Assembly (NCBI RefSeq): GCF_038096175.1
Contig: NZ_CP151099.1
Span: 7,108,001-7,172,000 of the forward strand
Length of the DNA: 64,000 nucleotides
Direction: 5' to 3'
From: Nostoc sp. UHCC 0302
GTDB lineage: Bacteria > Cyanobacteriota > Cyanobacteriia > Cyanobacteriales > Nostocaceae
Part shown: positions 55,463 through 64,000 of the stretch, in pieces
Numbering within the stretch: position 1 is the first letter of the stretch
Layout: each line of letters opens with the position of its first letter
Notes under the pieces: generated by a model
The model's input: only the letters and a program-made list of their open reading frames with translations
What the model was told of the DNA's origin: nothing
Databases searched by the model: none
Made by a program: the position numbers and the translations under genes

Positions 55463-55728
55463 AAATTATCTCCTTTGCCCCCTTCATTCCATTTCCCCAA
55501 GTAATATTTCTAAGCGCAAATATTCTCAGTCTCAAAAAATAGAACTTTATGGGAGTTTGCAGTTGAGTTTAATACAAACCTAACCCCCAGCCCCTTCCCT
55601 ACAAGGGAAGGGGAGTAAGAATTAAAACCTCTATCCTTTTAGGAGAGAGGTTTGGAGAGAGGTTAAAACTGTACTGCACCTAACTGAGAACCGTTATAAG
55701 CTGGAATTTTTAATATTAATTCTTAAAT

Positions 55729-56913
55729 ATGGCATCTAAAAACAAATTATTAACAGATATATCTCTGAAAGGTTTAGAAATCGCACCTTCCCAAGTGCGG
55801 GGAGCAGTCCGTATTGTGCCACTACTACGGCATCAGGTGCGTGGTGACTTGCGCTTGCTGCGTCGCTCTTATAACGAAGATATTACAGTTGTCTCCTTAG
55901 CAGGTGAGATGACGCAACCAGGGATGAAATACTTTTCTTATGTACCGCATGGGTTGGTAATGTCTTGGAGTGATGATGGTAGCCCAGTTGCAAGCTTTGG
56001 CGGACAGATAGTTAAGCCTGATGGTAAGCGTTTGAACTGCGGTTGTGCAAGTGTGCGGTTGATGCATCGCATGGTAAAGCGGGAATCAGTCAACCAATTA
56101 AGGTTTTTGCCTTTGCATCTGGCAATGGAAGGTTTTCTGTCGCTGTTTTTCTCTGGCCCCGATATTGCTTGGAGTGAATATTCTAAGTATGCTCTGTCTA
56201 ATGGGCTGGGTTCGCGCTCTGAAACTGCTGTTAGCGGACGTTATATTGCAGGATTAGAAGATGCTTTGCGCGTGTTTGAGATTCATCAAAGACAAGTTGG
56301 AGTATTAGTATTTGTTGCCGAAGCTTTAGCTTCTGCTTTTGTGGTTCCCACGCCAGAAGATTATCGCGCTTTGCACACTAGCTTGCTAGAAGACTTCTAC
56401 AGTGAGTTGATTTATCAGTACGGCTTACTTTATGACACAACCTTTCCAATGGATGTATCTGTAGATGATTCTCAAATAAATAGTTTGGCAGATTTGCGAG
56501 GAGCGATCGCTAAAATGCGATCAGATTGGGCATCATTTCAGGGGTTCATGGCTGAGGGACTATTACAACGTCAACTACATACTCAAAGAGTTTATACTGC
56601 TGGGCCGTTTGTGCTGCAACGCTTTATGACTAACCTGCAACTTAAACAAGAAAATTATATTGGGGAAGCGATCGCGCGAGAAAATGGAGAAATCGAGTAT
56701 CTTAAAATCTACCGTTTATCAGAAGCACAGACTCGGCGTGCCTACCTACTCAGCAAACTAGCTGAACATAACTGGAATCTAGATGCTACTGCTAAAGCCC
56801 TTTCACACACACGCGAAGAATTTGTGCATCGCCTGGAAACTGCTGGCTTTGGCTATTTGCTAAATCAAAAAGTGCGCGACGTAGCACGTAAAAAAATGAG
56901 AAAGTCTTACTAA
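55729..56913 (+). CDS. ARPP-2-like protein with C-terminal helix-turn-helix-like end
   Basis: 394 residues. The N-terminal half resembles the ARPP-2 domain group (GLEIAPSQVRGAVRIVPLLR, VRGDLRLLRRSYNEDITVVS, NCGCASVRLMHRMVKRE, RFLPLHLAMEGFLSLFFSGP), named for association with ADP-ribosylglycohydrolase and rhodanese-phosphatase genes. The C-terminus, EHNWNLDATAKALSHTREEF followed by VHRLETAGFGYLL, looks like a Fis-type helix-turn-helix. It is on the same strand as the vWA gene, 626 bp downstream, the gap filled by repeats. I judge the family assignment likely but not certain; catalytic role unknown. Confidence 0.65.
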   Translation: MASKNKLLTDISLKGLEIAPSQVRGAVRIVPLLRHQVRGDLRLLRRSYNEDITVVSLAGEMTQPGMKYFSYVPHGLVMSWSDDGSPVASFGGQIVKPDGKRLNCGCASVRLMHRMVKRESVNQLRFLPLHLAMEGFLSLFFSGPDIAWSEYSKYALSNGLGSRSETAVSGRYIAGLEDALRVFEIHQRQVGVLVFVAEALASAFVVPTPEDYRALHTSLLEDFYSELIYQYGLLYDTTFPMDVSVDDSQINSLADLRGAIAKMRSDWASFQGFMAEGLLQRQLHTQRVYTAGPFVLQRFMTNLQLKQENYIGEAIARENGEIEYLKIYRLSEAQTRRAYLLSKLAEHNWNLDATAKALSHTREEFVHRLETAGFGYLLNQKVRDVARKKMRKSY

Positions 56914-57189
56914 TTCGTAATTCGTAATTAAGAAAGATAGATTTTATCTAACTTTTTAGTGAGAGAATCTATGCCTTTTTATCTGAAACTGGTATTAATT
57001 TTAAAGACTGATAGTTTTCTTTGCTACATGAAGTATACATTTTTTTCGGAACGCACAACTAGCTGTGATTCTCCACAGCTTTTTAAACACAAAAAGGTTG
57101 TACCAATTCTCTAAAATACGACAACAAATTCTATTCCCTGAAACCCACACTAAATTCGATGTATCTTAATTACGAATTACGAATTACTA

Positions 57190-57600
57190 TTAAGCGTACT
57201 GTACCAATTCTGTTAAACTCGCCACTACCGAGGTTAATTCGTCTAAATCAATTGGCTTGCATAAGTGTCTGTCAAAGCCTACTAAAAATGCATAATCGCG
57301 GTCTTCCTCCATAGCAGAGGCTGTTAGTGCAATAGCTGGAATCTTGTGCTTGCGGTTTCCCTTAATATTTCTCAGCCGGGGGAGTAGTGAGTAGCCGTCT
57401 TCATCTGGCAAGCAAATGTCAATGAGCAAGATGTCTGGTTTAAAAAATGAGGTTATTTCTAAAGCTTCGCTTCCCGAAGCAGCAGTTATAGTCTCTGCCC
57501 CTTCCAACTCAAATAAGCAAGAGAGTAAGGTTCTCGTATCAGGGTCATCATCGACAATTAGCAACCGCAGACCTTGCAGGGAGATGGATTTACTAGACAT
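57190..57600 (-). CDS. Stand-alone response regulator receiver
   Basis: About 136 residues from ATG 57600 (GTG four codons earlier also open). A single REC domain: acidic pair in LRLLIVDDDPDTRTLLSCLF, phosphoacceptor Asp in PDILLIDICLPDEDG, conserved Ser/Thr in IPAIALTASAM and Lys in RHLCKPIDLDEL. There is no output domain, so it must signal through a partner protein. No histidine kinase lies nearby. It is followed on the left by TAATTCG heptamers. Confidence 0.92.
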   Translation of the reverse strand: MSSKSISLQGLRLLIVDDDPDTRTLLSCLFELEGAETITAASGSEALEITSFFKPDILLIDICLPDEDGYSLLPRLRNIKGNRKHKIPAIALTASAMEEDRDYAFLVGFDRHLCKPIDLDELTSVVASLTELVQYA

Positions 57601-57831
57601 TGTTCTTACCACTGGAAAGTTTTAATACCTGAAGTGGCAATTACATTAAAATGCACCTCTTTTAATAGTGCATTCAAATGCACGCCCATCTCACAGGTTA
57701 GATGTAATCAATAGTCAGCGTCTGTCCGGTTTCAGACATATAAATTAACAGTAGTTTTCATGTCAATGAACCATCATTTTGTATTTTACATCTAAATATT
57801 GGAGTTTACTTAGATGCTAATTGCTGTAAGA

Positions 57832-58563
57832 TTATCTTTGGCTGCGACTAGGCAAATTGCCTACTAAGCGAGCAAATTCGTTTTGGATGACTTGATAACA
57901 CTCGCAAGAAGTTGCTTCCAAAGTGTCTCGATTCAGGATATTAATATGACCACGCTTGTAGTTGATTATTCCTGCTCGGCTCAGAGTGTTAGCGGCCACC
58001 GTGACACCAGAGCGACGCACACCCAGCATCTGGGCAATAAATTCTTGCGTGAGTGGAAAATTCTCTGATTGCAAGCGGTCAGAGACTGTGAGTAACCAGC
58101 GAGCTAGCCGCTCTTCTAGTGTATGCAGACGATTGCAGGCGCATCCTTGTGCTACTTCAGTATATACAGCTTGTACATAGCGCAGCAGCAGGCTTTGAAG
58201 CGCTCCCCCGCGATTGAACTCCGTTCTTACTATATCTGCATTTATCTGCATAGCAGTACCCGCTATCTGTACAAACGCTTTTGTGGTTGTTGTGTTCCCT
58301 CCTAAAATTACCGGGATACCAACCATGCCTTCATTGCTGACTATCCCAACTTCCACTGTCGAGCCATCTTCCATAGTGGTAACTATAGAAACCACTGCCT
58401 TATCAGGAAAATAGATGTGTGTGATGGGTTCTCCTGCTTCGTAAATAACTTGTCGAGTGGGGAGCGAAACTAACTTGAGGTGGGGAACAAGACGCTCATA
58501 ATCTTTGGTTGGTAAAGCCGCAAGCAATCTATTTATTCGCGGATTAAGAATGTTTTCGTCCAC
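57832..58563 (-). CDS. Crp/Fnr-family regulator, tandem paralogue A
   Basis: 243 residues from a GTG start (ribosome site weak). N-terminal cyclic-nucleotide-binding-like beta barrel (VIYEAGEPITHIYFPDKAVV, TTMEDGSTVEVGIVSNEGMV, GIPVILGGN) and C-terminal winged helix (RLARWLLTVSDRLQSENFPL, TQEFIAQMLGVRRSGVTVAA, NTLSRAGIINYKRGHINI). The barrel lacks the full arginine-containing phosphate cassette of cAMP-binding Crp, so its effector is uncertain. Very similar, also at DNA level, to the next paralogue. Confidence 0.9.
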   Translation of the reverse strand: MDENILNPRINRLLAALPTKDYERLVPHLKLVSLPTRQVIYEAGEPITHIYFPDKAVVSIVTTMEDGSTVEVGIVSNEGMVGIPVILGGNTTTTKAFVQIAGTAMQINADIVRTEFNRGGALQSLLLRYVQAVYTEVAQGCACNRLHTLEERLARWLLTVSDRLQSENFPLTQEFIAQMLGVRRSGVTVAANTLSRAGIINYKRGHINILNRDTLEATSCECYQVIQNEFARLVGNLPSRSQR

Positions 58564-58652
58564 TGAACATTTAAACTGAAATAGAAATTGGCACAGAAAA
58601 TTACATTAAATGAAATTACTTTTGCAAGTCTGTCCGGTTTCGCACAGAAAAT

Positions 58653-59399
58653 TCAAAAAATTTTATTTGAGCGTTTATTGGGCTTTTTGCCCAATAAACG
58701 CTCAAATTCGTTTTGGATGACTTGATAACACTCACAGGAGGTTATTTCCAAAGCCTCTCGATTCAGGATGTTAATCTGACCACGACGGTAGCTAATCATT
58801 CCTGCTCGGCTCAGAGTGCTAGCGGCCACCGTGACACCAGAGCGACGCACACCCAGCATCTGGGCAATAAATTCTTGTGTGAGTGGAAAATTGTCTGATT
58901 CCAAACGGTCTGAGACTGTTAGTAGCCAACGAGCCAGTCGCTCCTCTATTGTATGTAGACGGTTACAGGCGCATCCTTGTGCTACTTCAGTATATACAGC
59001 TTGTACATAGCGCAGCAACAGGCTTTGGAACGCTCCGCCGCGATTGAACTCAGTTCTTACTATATCTGCATCTATCTTCATCCCAAAACCAGCTACTTGT
59101 ACAAACGCTGTTGTAGTTGTGATGCTGTCTCCTAAAATTACTGGGATACCCACCATACCTTCACTGCTTGCTAAACCAACTTCTGCTGTCGAGCCATCTT
59201 CCATAGTAGTGACTATAGAAACCACTGCCTTACTTGGAAAATAGACGTGTGTGATGGGTTCAGCTGCTTCATAAAGGACTTGGTGAATTGAGAGCGGAAC
59301 CAGCTTGAGATGGGAAACAAGATGCTCATATTCTGACTCTGGGAGAACTGCGAGCAATTTATTTGACCAAGGCGGATAACTATTTTTCTGTAATGACAC
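58653..59399 (-). CDS. Crp/Fnr-family regulator, tandem paralogue B
   Basis: 248 residues, GTG start with AAGGAG upstream. Same domain order as paralogue A; barrel motifs VLYEAAEPITHVYFPSKAVV and STAEVGLASSEGMVGIPVIL, helix-turn-helix GVRRSGVTVAASTLSRAGMI. The DNA around 58800-59070 is almost the same as 57960-58230, so the A/B split is recent or kept similar by gene conversion. The tail KKPNKRSNKIF is different. Confidence 0.9.
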   Translation of the reverse strand: MSLQKNSYPPWSNKLLAVLPESEYEHLVSHLKLVPLSIHQVLYEAAEPITHVYFPSKAVVSIVTTMEDGSTAEVGLASSEGMVGIPVILGDSITTTTAFVQVAGFGMKIDADIVRTEFNRGGAFQSLLLRYVQAVYTEVAQGCACNRLHTIEERLARWLLTVSDRLESDNFPLTQEFIAQMLGVRRSGVTVAASTLSRAGMISYRRGQINILNREALEITSCECYQVIQNEFERLLGKKPNKRSNKIF

Positions 59400-59615
59400 T
59401 TAAAGTCACTCTCCTTAAATAAAGTAGGTGACTTTAGAAAAGCCAGATCAAGGCATAAGGAAAGGATTTAAGGATCAACTCCTAATGTCAAAAGCTGTAC
59501 TCCCTAAAGAAAAGATCGGGACAATCTTATAAAAGCTTAAATTAATTAACTGGCACAGGACTGTTCAGTATCGTACATAAGCAGTCAAAAAAATTATCCG
59601 ATTCGTTTACTAAGC

Positions 59616-60332
59616 TTATTGCTTCAGTAAGCGAGCAAATTCATCTTGTATGACCTGATAACATTCACAGGAGGTTTTTTCTAAAGCCTCTTGATTCAGA
59701 ATGTTAATATAACCACGGTGATAGCTGATCATTCCCGCTCGGCTTAGGGTGTTAGCTGCTTCCGTAACACTAGCACGACGTACACCCAGCATCTGCGAGA
59801 TGAATTCTTGCGTAAGCGGAAAATCCTCTGATTCCAGACGTTTAGAGACTGTCATTAGCCAGCGAGCCAGCCGCTCTTCTATTGTATGCAGACGGTTGCA
59901 GGCTGCACCTTGTGCAATTTCAGTGTATACAGCTTGCACATAGCGTAGTAGCAAGTTTTGAAGCGCCCCACCCCGATTAAACTCACTTTTAAGTACATTG
60001 GCATCCATCCGGATAGCACTGTCTGGAACCTGCACAGACGCTGTTGTGATTGTAACGTTATTTCCTAAAATTACTGGCACACCCACCATGCCTTCATTGC
60101 TCACCAAGCCAGCTTCCACTGTCGAGCCATCTTCCATAATGGTGACTATAGAAACCACTGTCTTCTGAGGAAAATAGACGTGTGTAATCGGTTCACCTGC
60201 TTCGTAAAGGATTTGCTGGTTTGAAAGCGAAACTAACTTTAAGTGAGGAACAAGACGCTGATACTCAGAGGCGGGAATAGCCGCGAGCAACTTATTTTCT
60301 GGTTGCTCAAGAGTATGTTCAGACAATGACAT
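59616..60332 (-). CDS. Crp/Fnr-family regulator, tandem paralogue C
   Basis: About 238 residues. The ATG at 60332 is chosen because CAGGAG lies nine bases upstream; an open stretch of 13 further codons has no such site. Barrel ILYEAGEPITHVYFPQKTVV and STVEAGLVSNEGMVGVPVIL; helix-turn-helix GVRRASVTEAANTLSRAGMI. More diverged than A and B, with the recognition helix changed from RSGVTVAA to RASVTEAA, suggesting different DNA targets. Confidence 0.9.
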   Translation of the reverse strand: MSLSEHTLEQPENKLLAAIPASEYQRLVPHLKLVSLSNQQILYEAGEPITHVYFPQKTVVSIVTIMEDGSTVEAGLVSNEGMVGVPVILGNNVTITTASVQVPDSAIRMDANVLKSEFNRGGALQNLLLRYVQAVYTEIAQGAACNRLHTIEERLARWLMTVSKRLESEDFPLTQEFISQMLGVRRASVTEAANTLSRAGMISYHRGYINILNQEALEKTSCECYQVIQDEFARLLKQ

Positions 60333-60789
60333 TAAGATTCTCCTGAATGTAGCCGTCTTTAGAAAAGGCAACTTCAGGCATGAGGAGATAAGTGAATAAT
60401 TTAATCCTTATGTCAAAAGGTGTATTCTCTAAAATAGAATTATCAAAAAATAAGAGTGTTATACAGATATATCTAATATATCTAACATAACATAATTAAG
60501 TAGGAATTTGATTTTAACTAGAAATGAAAATTACGAATAAATAACTATGCGATCGCTCCTCTAGAGTTTCGGCTCGCTGTAAATAAATGCAATGTTGCAC
60601 TAGCATTGCATTAGCTGTTGAAAAAAGAAAACAAGGTAAAATAACAGTTTCAAGGTTCCTATTTTTAAGATAAGTAGGATGCTTGATGGTGCTAAATCTA
60701 ACGCGCCGCTTAACAGATAAATAGGTGCGTTACACTGTCGCGTTAACTAACACTATAGGCTTAATGTTTCTAACTTTAAGATTAAGTAA
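60333..60789. other. Intergenic region upstream of the Crp-like cluster
   Basis: About 455 bp, AT-rich on the left (repeated ATATATCTAATATATCTAAC around 60470-60490), then an interspersed repeat at 60674-60753. No gene recognised. Confidence 0.5.
60674..60753 (+). repeat. Interspersed repeat, GTGCGTTACAC type (copy 2)
   Basis: Related to 4301-4374, sharing GTAGG.TG, CTAACGCxCCGC and AATAGGTGCGTTAC in the same order. Foldable and without coding capacity. Confidence 0.5.
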
Positions 60790-61803
60790 TTATTCAAACT
60801 CAATTACTACTTTCCCAAAATGAGCGCCACTTTTGAGATAACAGTAAGCCTGTGGCACTTCATTAAAGGGGAAAACTCTATCAATAATAGGTTGAATTTG
60901 ATGCTGTTGCATTGCTTGATTCATCGCCTCAAACATTTCCCGACTGGCGACATAAATACCCTGAACTGTTAAACTCTTGAAAAGTATTGGCATGGGGTCA
61001 ATTTCATTACTTATACCTGACAATATGCCAATTAAGCTAATACGTCCGCCAATGCGAACAGCTTGCAGTGATTTTGGCAGAGTCCCAGCACCGCCTACCT
61101 CTACCACATGATCTACGCCTGTGCGATTAGTCAGTTGGTAAACTTGCTGTTCCCAATCTGGTGTTGTTTTGTAGTTAATTGTCTCGTCAGCGCCAAGCTC
61201 CCTAGCCCGTGCTAATTTTTCATTGCTGCTGGAAGTGACAATAACTTTAGCACCATGTATCTTGGCAAACTGGAGGGCAAAAATAGAAACTCCTCCTGTA
61301 CCGAGTAACAAAATACTATCACCCGCGCTGATATTGCCTTTAGTTATGAGAGCGTGCCAAGCTGTCACAGCAGCACAAGGCAAAGTTGCACCTGCTTGAT
61401 AAGAAAGATAGTCAGGTAATATTACTAGCCCATCTTGGTGGAATACAACATATTCAGCGAGTACACCATCGATATCACCTCCCAAAGCCGATTTCATCTT
61501 CTGTCTGGTTAAAGAGCCGTAAATCCAGTCTTGAAAGAAGATACCAGCGACGCGATCGCCTATTTTCACCCGTGTAACACCTTCTCCTACCGCCACCACT
61601 TCCCCTGCACCATCAGATAAGGGAATAAGTGGATATTTTTGTCCTGAACCGTAGTTTCCCTCAGCAACAATTAGGTCACGGTAATTTAGCGATGTGGCTC
61701 TAATTTTAACAAGAACTTGACCAGCAGCGGGTTTGGGTTCGGGGCGATCGACTAATGTCAGCGCATCAATTCCTGCATTGCTTTGAATTTCGTAAACTTT
61801 CAT
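60790..61803 (-). CDS. NAD(P)-dependent MDR-family alcohol dehydrogenase/quinone oxidoreductase
   Basis: 337 residues. Medium-chain reductase fold: N-terminal GroES-like domain (VLVKIRATSLNYRDLIVAEG, PLIPLSDGAGEVVAVGEGVT, KIGDRVAGIFFQDW) and Rossmann domain (SILLLGTGGVSIFALQFAKI, GADETINYKTTPDW, VEVGGAGTLPKSL). The catalytic zinc ligands of classical alcohol dehydrogenases are not evident (Cys and His replaced near NYRDL), so it fits the zinc-free reductase branch. Substrate unknown. The ATG at 61803 is clear. Confidence 0.9.
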   Translation of the reverse strand: MKVYEIQSNAGIDALTLVDRPEPKPAAGQVLVKIRATSLNYRDLIVAEGNYGSGQKYPLIPLSDGAGEVVAVGEGVTRVKIGDRVAGIFFQDWIYGSLTRQKMKSALGGDIDGVLAEYVVFHQDGLVILPDYLSYQAGATLPCAAVTAWHALITKGNISAGDSILLLGTGGVSIFALQFAKIHGAKVIVTSSSNEKLARARELGADETINYKTTPDWEQQVYQLTNRTGVDHVVEVGGAGTLPKSLQAVRIGGRISLIGILSGISNEIDPMPILFKSLTVQGIYVASREMFEAMNQAMQQHQIQPIIDRVFPFNEVPQAYCYLKSGAHFGKVVIEFE

Positions 61804-62304
61804 AAAATTTTTTCAATAGATTTTTGAGGGTATAGGGCATGGGGGCAGAGGGTTAGCTTAAAGAAAGGGTACTTTAATTTTTGTCGGCTGATACATTAAC
61901 AATGTAAGTCGATACATTGGCAATGTAATATCGTTTCTCTGTGAAGTTGCACTATATTTACCCCCGCCTTACCAAGGCTACGGTGTCACACAAGTCGAAT
62001 TACCCCCCTTAATCCCCCCTTGGAAGTGTATACCGTAACCTTAGTAACGAGAGGGATGTCCGATAGGACAGGGTGAGGTTTTTCAAGATTTTTGGATAAT
62101 TTGTATGTACACCGTAGTTTTGCTTCGGGGAGAGGTCTTTATATGGTCTATCCATTTGAAAACTGCTGTAAGTAGACATAATTAAACTGAAAATATAGCA
62201 AAGTGCTGAGTGCTGTTAGCGGTAGCGGGGCGTTTAGCCCGTGCTGAGTAAAAACCTAGTTACTTCAAGGCTTTGAGCAATAAACACTGTCCTAACCTTT
62301 TTCA
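61804..62304. other. Intergenic region with insertion-sequence-like remnants
   Basis: About 500 bp without a gene. It has CCAAGGCTACGGTGTCACACAAG (about 61973-61995 in part), close to the sequences around 7761-7783 and 63750-63772, the last of which is at the stop of an IS4-type transposase. C-rich runs (CCCCCCTTAATCCCCCC) follow. Likely fragments of old elements. Confidence 0.45.
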
Positions 62305-62332
62305 TAAAAAATTCCCTCAGAATTTCTGAGGG
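62305..62332 (-). terminator. Intrinsic terminator of the site-2 protease gene
   Basis: On the minus strand CCCTCAGAAATTCTGAGGG forms a stem of at least seven pairs with a short loop and is followed by AATTTTTTATG. It lies about 30 bp past the stop of the gene at 62363. Confidence 0.8.
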
Positions 62333-62362
62333 AGGTTTAAAAAGTATTTTTTCATCCAACAA

Positions 62363-63487
62363 CTATGCAGGGTTAGGTTGGGTTCTATTTTGGAGTAGTT
62401 GGATAACCGCTGCTTTTTCTAAAATTCCGACTAGCATACCGTTTTCTCTAATTACCGGAAGTGCAGATAGTTTTTGTTGTTCGAGTAGTTGCACAACTTC
62501 TAACAGTGGTTGATTAGATTGGACTGTGGTAGCTTGTGTAATTGGTTGCATTACTTCTCTAACTTGAGTTTCTGACCACAGTACTGTAGGAATGCTTCGC
62601 AAGTTATCAACTGCGATCGCACCAACTAATTGTCCTTCATCATTCGTCACTAAGAACCGCCGCCAGTTTTGTCCACTCACAACTTGCTCATCGGCAAACT
62701 CTCTCAGGCTAAGATTAGCAGAGACAATCGGGCTATCAACTGTAACGGCATCCTCAGCAGTCAAACCTGTAAGTTTTTCTTGTACTCTGGCAAATTGAGC
62801 CGCATTACCAGCATTTTGCAACAAGAAGAAACCAACTAACAAGTTCCAGATGTTACCTAAGCTGCCATACAAGACTAGTGGAAGTAAACCAGAAAGAACT
62901 GCTACCCAACCAAAGATTTGTCCAACTCGACTAGCAAAAGTTACACCTTTATAAGGATTACCTGTAACCTTCCAAACAAGCGCCTTCAGTATATTTCCGC
63001 CATCTAATGGTAAGCCAGGAATCAGGTTAAATAATGCTAACGCTAAGTTAACGGAAGCTAGCACACCAAGGATAGCTGCAAATGCTCCTGATGCAGCGGT
63101 AGTAACACCAATTACTGTAACGATACCGCAGATTAAGAGGCTAACTAAAGGCCCTGCGATCGCCACCCAAAAAGCTTCACCTGGGGTTTTCGACTCTTTT
63201 TCTAAACTAGCCAAACCACCAAATATGAAGAGTGTAATTGATTTGACATCAATCCCCTGGCGAATGGCGACAAAGCTATGTCCTAATTCGTGGGCGACGA
63301 CAGAGGCAAATAACAACAGCGCTGTCATCAATCCAAGTAGCACAGCTAATCCACCAGCTAAGTAGGGAAATTGCGCCGCCAATCCACTGCTATAGCTCCA
63401 GGTTACCAAACCCAGAACTAAAAACCAGGATGGATGGATAAAGAAGGGTATTCCGAAGAGATTACCAACGCGAATTGTGCCATTCAT
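62363..63487 (-). CDS. Site-2 protease (M50) with CBS domains
   Basis: About 374 residues; the ATG at 63487 gives the family-typical start MNGTIRVGNLFGIPFFIHPS and has AAAGGTG just upstream (an ATG seven codons earlier is also open). Six or so transmembrane helices hold the zinc site HELGHSF and the second motif NLIPGLPLDGGNILKAL. The C-terminal 130 residues are a pair of CBS domains (VDNLRSIPTVLWSETQVREV, LEVVQLLEQQKLSALPVIRE), which often bind adenosine nucleotides and may regulate the protease. Such enzymes cut proteins within the membrane, commonly anti-sigma factors; the target here is unknown. Confidence 0.93.
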   Translation of the reverse strand: MNGTIRVGNLFGIPFFIHPSWFLVLGLVTWSYSSGLAAQFPYLAGGLAVLLGLMTALLLFASVVAHELGHSFVAIRQGIDVKSITLFIFGGLASLEKESKTPGEAFWVAIAGPLVSLLICGIVTVIGVTTAASGAFAAILGVLASVNLALALFNLIPGLPLDGGNILKALVWKVTGNPYKGVTFASRVGQIFGWVAVLSGLLPLVLYGSLGNIWNLLVGFFLLQNAGNAAQFARVQEKLTGLTAEDAVTVDSPIVSANLSLREFADEQVVSGQNWRRFLVTNDEGQLVGAIAVDNLRSIPTVLWSETQVREVMQPITQATTVQSNQPLLEVVQLLEQQKLSALPVIRENGMLVGILEKAAVIQLLQNRTQPNPA

Positions 63488-63753
63488 GTCGTTCACCTTT
63501 GATTTCATCTGCGAGAGATTGGCTTTCGCTTTTCTCGATGTCTTTAGTGTAACGATATATTAAGTACTTTTAATCTTTGCCACGGTAGTGGTGTCCGTCT
63601 GTAAAGGTGCGGTTATTGGGGATTGGGGACTTAGAAATAGTGAGTCTCTTCCTCATTAGGCCTCTTGCACAAATATCAATAGACCCCCTTAATCCCCCCG
63701 ATGCATTGGGGGGAAACAAGAAAATCTAGTTCCCTCCCTCCCCTTTCCAAAGG

Positions 63754-64000
63754 CTACGGTGTAAACACAAGTGGTTCTAGAGCGAGTTTCCAACCAAAAA
63801 AGGTGAATTCAAATTGATCAAGTCCGTGAATTAAAGTAGTAATTCCTGAAGGTTTTTGAGACCTGTAACCAGACCAAACACCAAGTCGAGCAATTATCCA
63901 AGTTGCCCAAGGAAAAGAATGAAGAGGAAAGGGATTTTGTTGCAATTGAGTTTTGCCTTCTAAGGTAGGTGCAATCTTCAACAAACATTGCTGTTGCTCA
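63754..64000 (-). mobile_element. IS4-type transposase, C-terminal end, cut by the window edge
   Basis: The minus-strand frame is open from the right edge to a stop at 63754-63756 and reads EQQQCLLKIAPTLEGKTQLQ, then FPWATWIIARLGVWSGYRSQ, then GITTLIHGLDQFEFTFFGWK. This is the conserved C-terminus of the IS4-type transposases common in Nostoc. The rest lies outside the window, so it is unknown whether it is intact. The bases around the stop (GGCTACGGTGTAAACACAAG) recur at two other places in the window. Confidence 0.75.

Noticed and set aside
54963-55535. Minus-strand 190-codon frame with NVDLLNP repeats
   Set aside because: It reads through the tandem array, the MITE and the 3' end of the vWA gene on the wrong strand; no start signals.

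Overview
The window looks like a stretch of chromosome from a filamentous, heterocyst-type cyanobacterium (Nostocales, Nostoc/Anabaena-like). The DNA is AT-rich and sprinkled with the cyanobacterial octamer GCGATCGC (HIP1), with heptanucleotide tandem repeats and with many short interspersed palindromes. The gene content also fits: a urea ABC transporter behind an NtcA-type promoter, a CAAD-domain membrane protein, PEP-CTERM secreted proteins, a cyanobacterial-type NdhH, a KaiB-like protein beside pilT, and cyanobacterial Crp-like regulators. This assignment is inferred from gene content; no rRNA or tRNA gene was seen.

Layout. 1-1600 is AT-rich with no convincing gene. 1601-11772 holds an FAD oxidoreductase and the urea transporter urtABCD...urtE, in which urtE is separated from urtD by about 3.6 kb of foreign-looking DNA (MITE-like elements, an RTX metallopeptidase, a 21-bp tandem array, and a toxin-antitoxin pair whose toxin is truncated). 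11735-16285 carries a membrane protein, a LecA-like lectin candidate, ilvD, and a stretch of debris (two short mobile elements, a broken LysR gene, and a duplicated ilvD 5' end). 16286-25500 holds an orphan modA, three tandem PEP-CTERM paralogues (the third frameshifted), an N-terminally truncated subtilase, tenA, a membrane glycosyltransferase, a pentapeptide/TPR protein and a tiny secreted-peptide ORF.

25683-35605 is dominated by membrane and stress-like genes: a minus-strand run of four (a 1045-aa membrane protein with about 98-residue repeats, a ribbon-helix-helix protein, a two-TM protein, and a membrane protein with a YflT-like domain), then plus-strand genes for a three-domain YflT-like protein, a BON lipoprotein, a CAAD protein and a disordered acidic protein. 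36123-37728 is a rearrangement joining the first part of an AraC-type regulator to a 5'-truncated ndhH. 37725-49906 is mostly housekeeping: phosphoesterase, lipid kinase, LprI-like protein, hemC, glgA, argC, wecB, pilT and a KaiB-like protein with a long N-terminal extension.

49890-56913 is the best candidate for an uncommon system: a NACHT-HEAT ATPase, and on the opposite strand a small unknown protein, a TROVE/vWA-like protein with a complete MIDAS motif, and an ARPP-2-like protein ending in a possible helix-turn-helix. 57190-60332 has a stand-alone response regulator and three tandem Crp/Fnr-type regulators. The window closes with an MDR-family oxidoreductase, a site-2 protease with CBS domains, and the 3' end of an IS4-type transposase running off the right edge.

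The strongest general theme is the activity of very small repeats: 21-bp inserts sitting inside HIP1 octamers (one within an antitoxin reading frame), a larger insert nested in the common GACGCGAT...ATCGCGTC palindrome at three loci, a 103-bp MITE present twice, and three repeat-derived peptide inserts inside the NACHT protein. No CRISPR array was seen.
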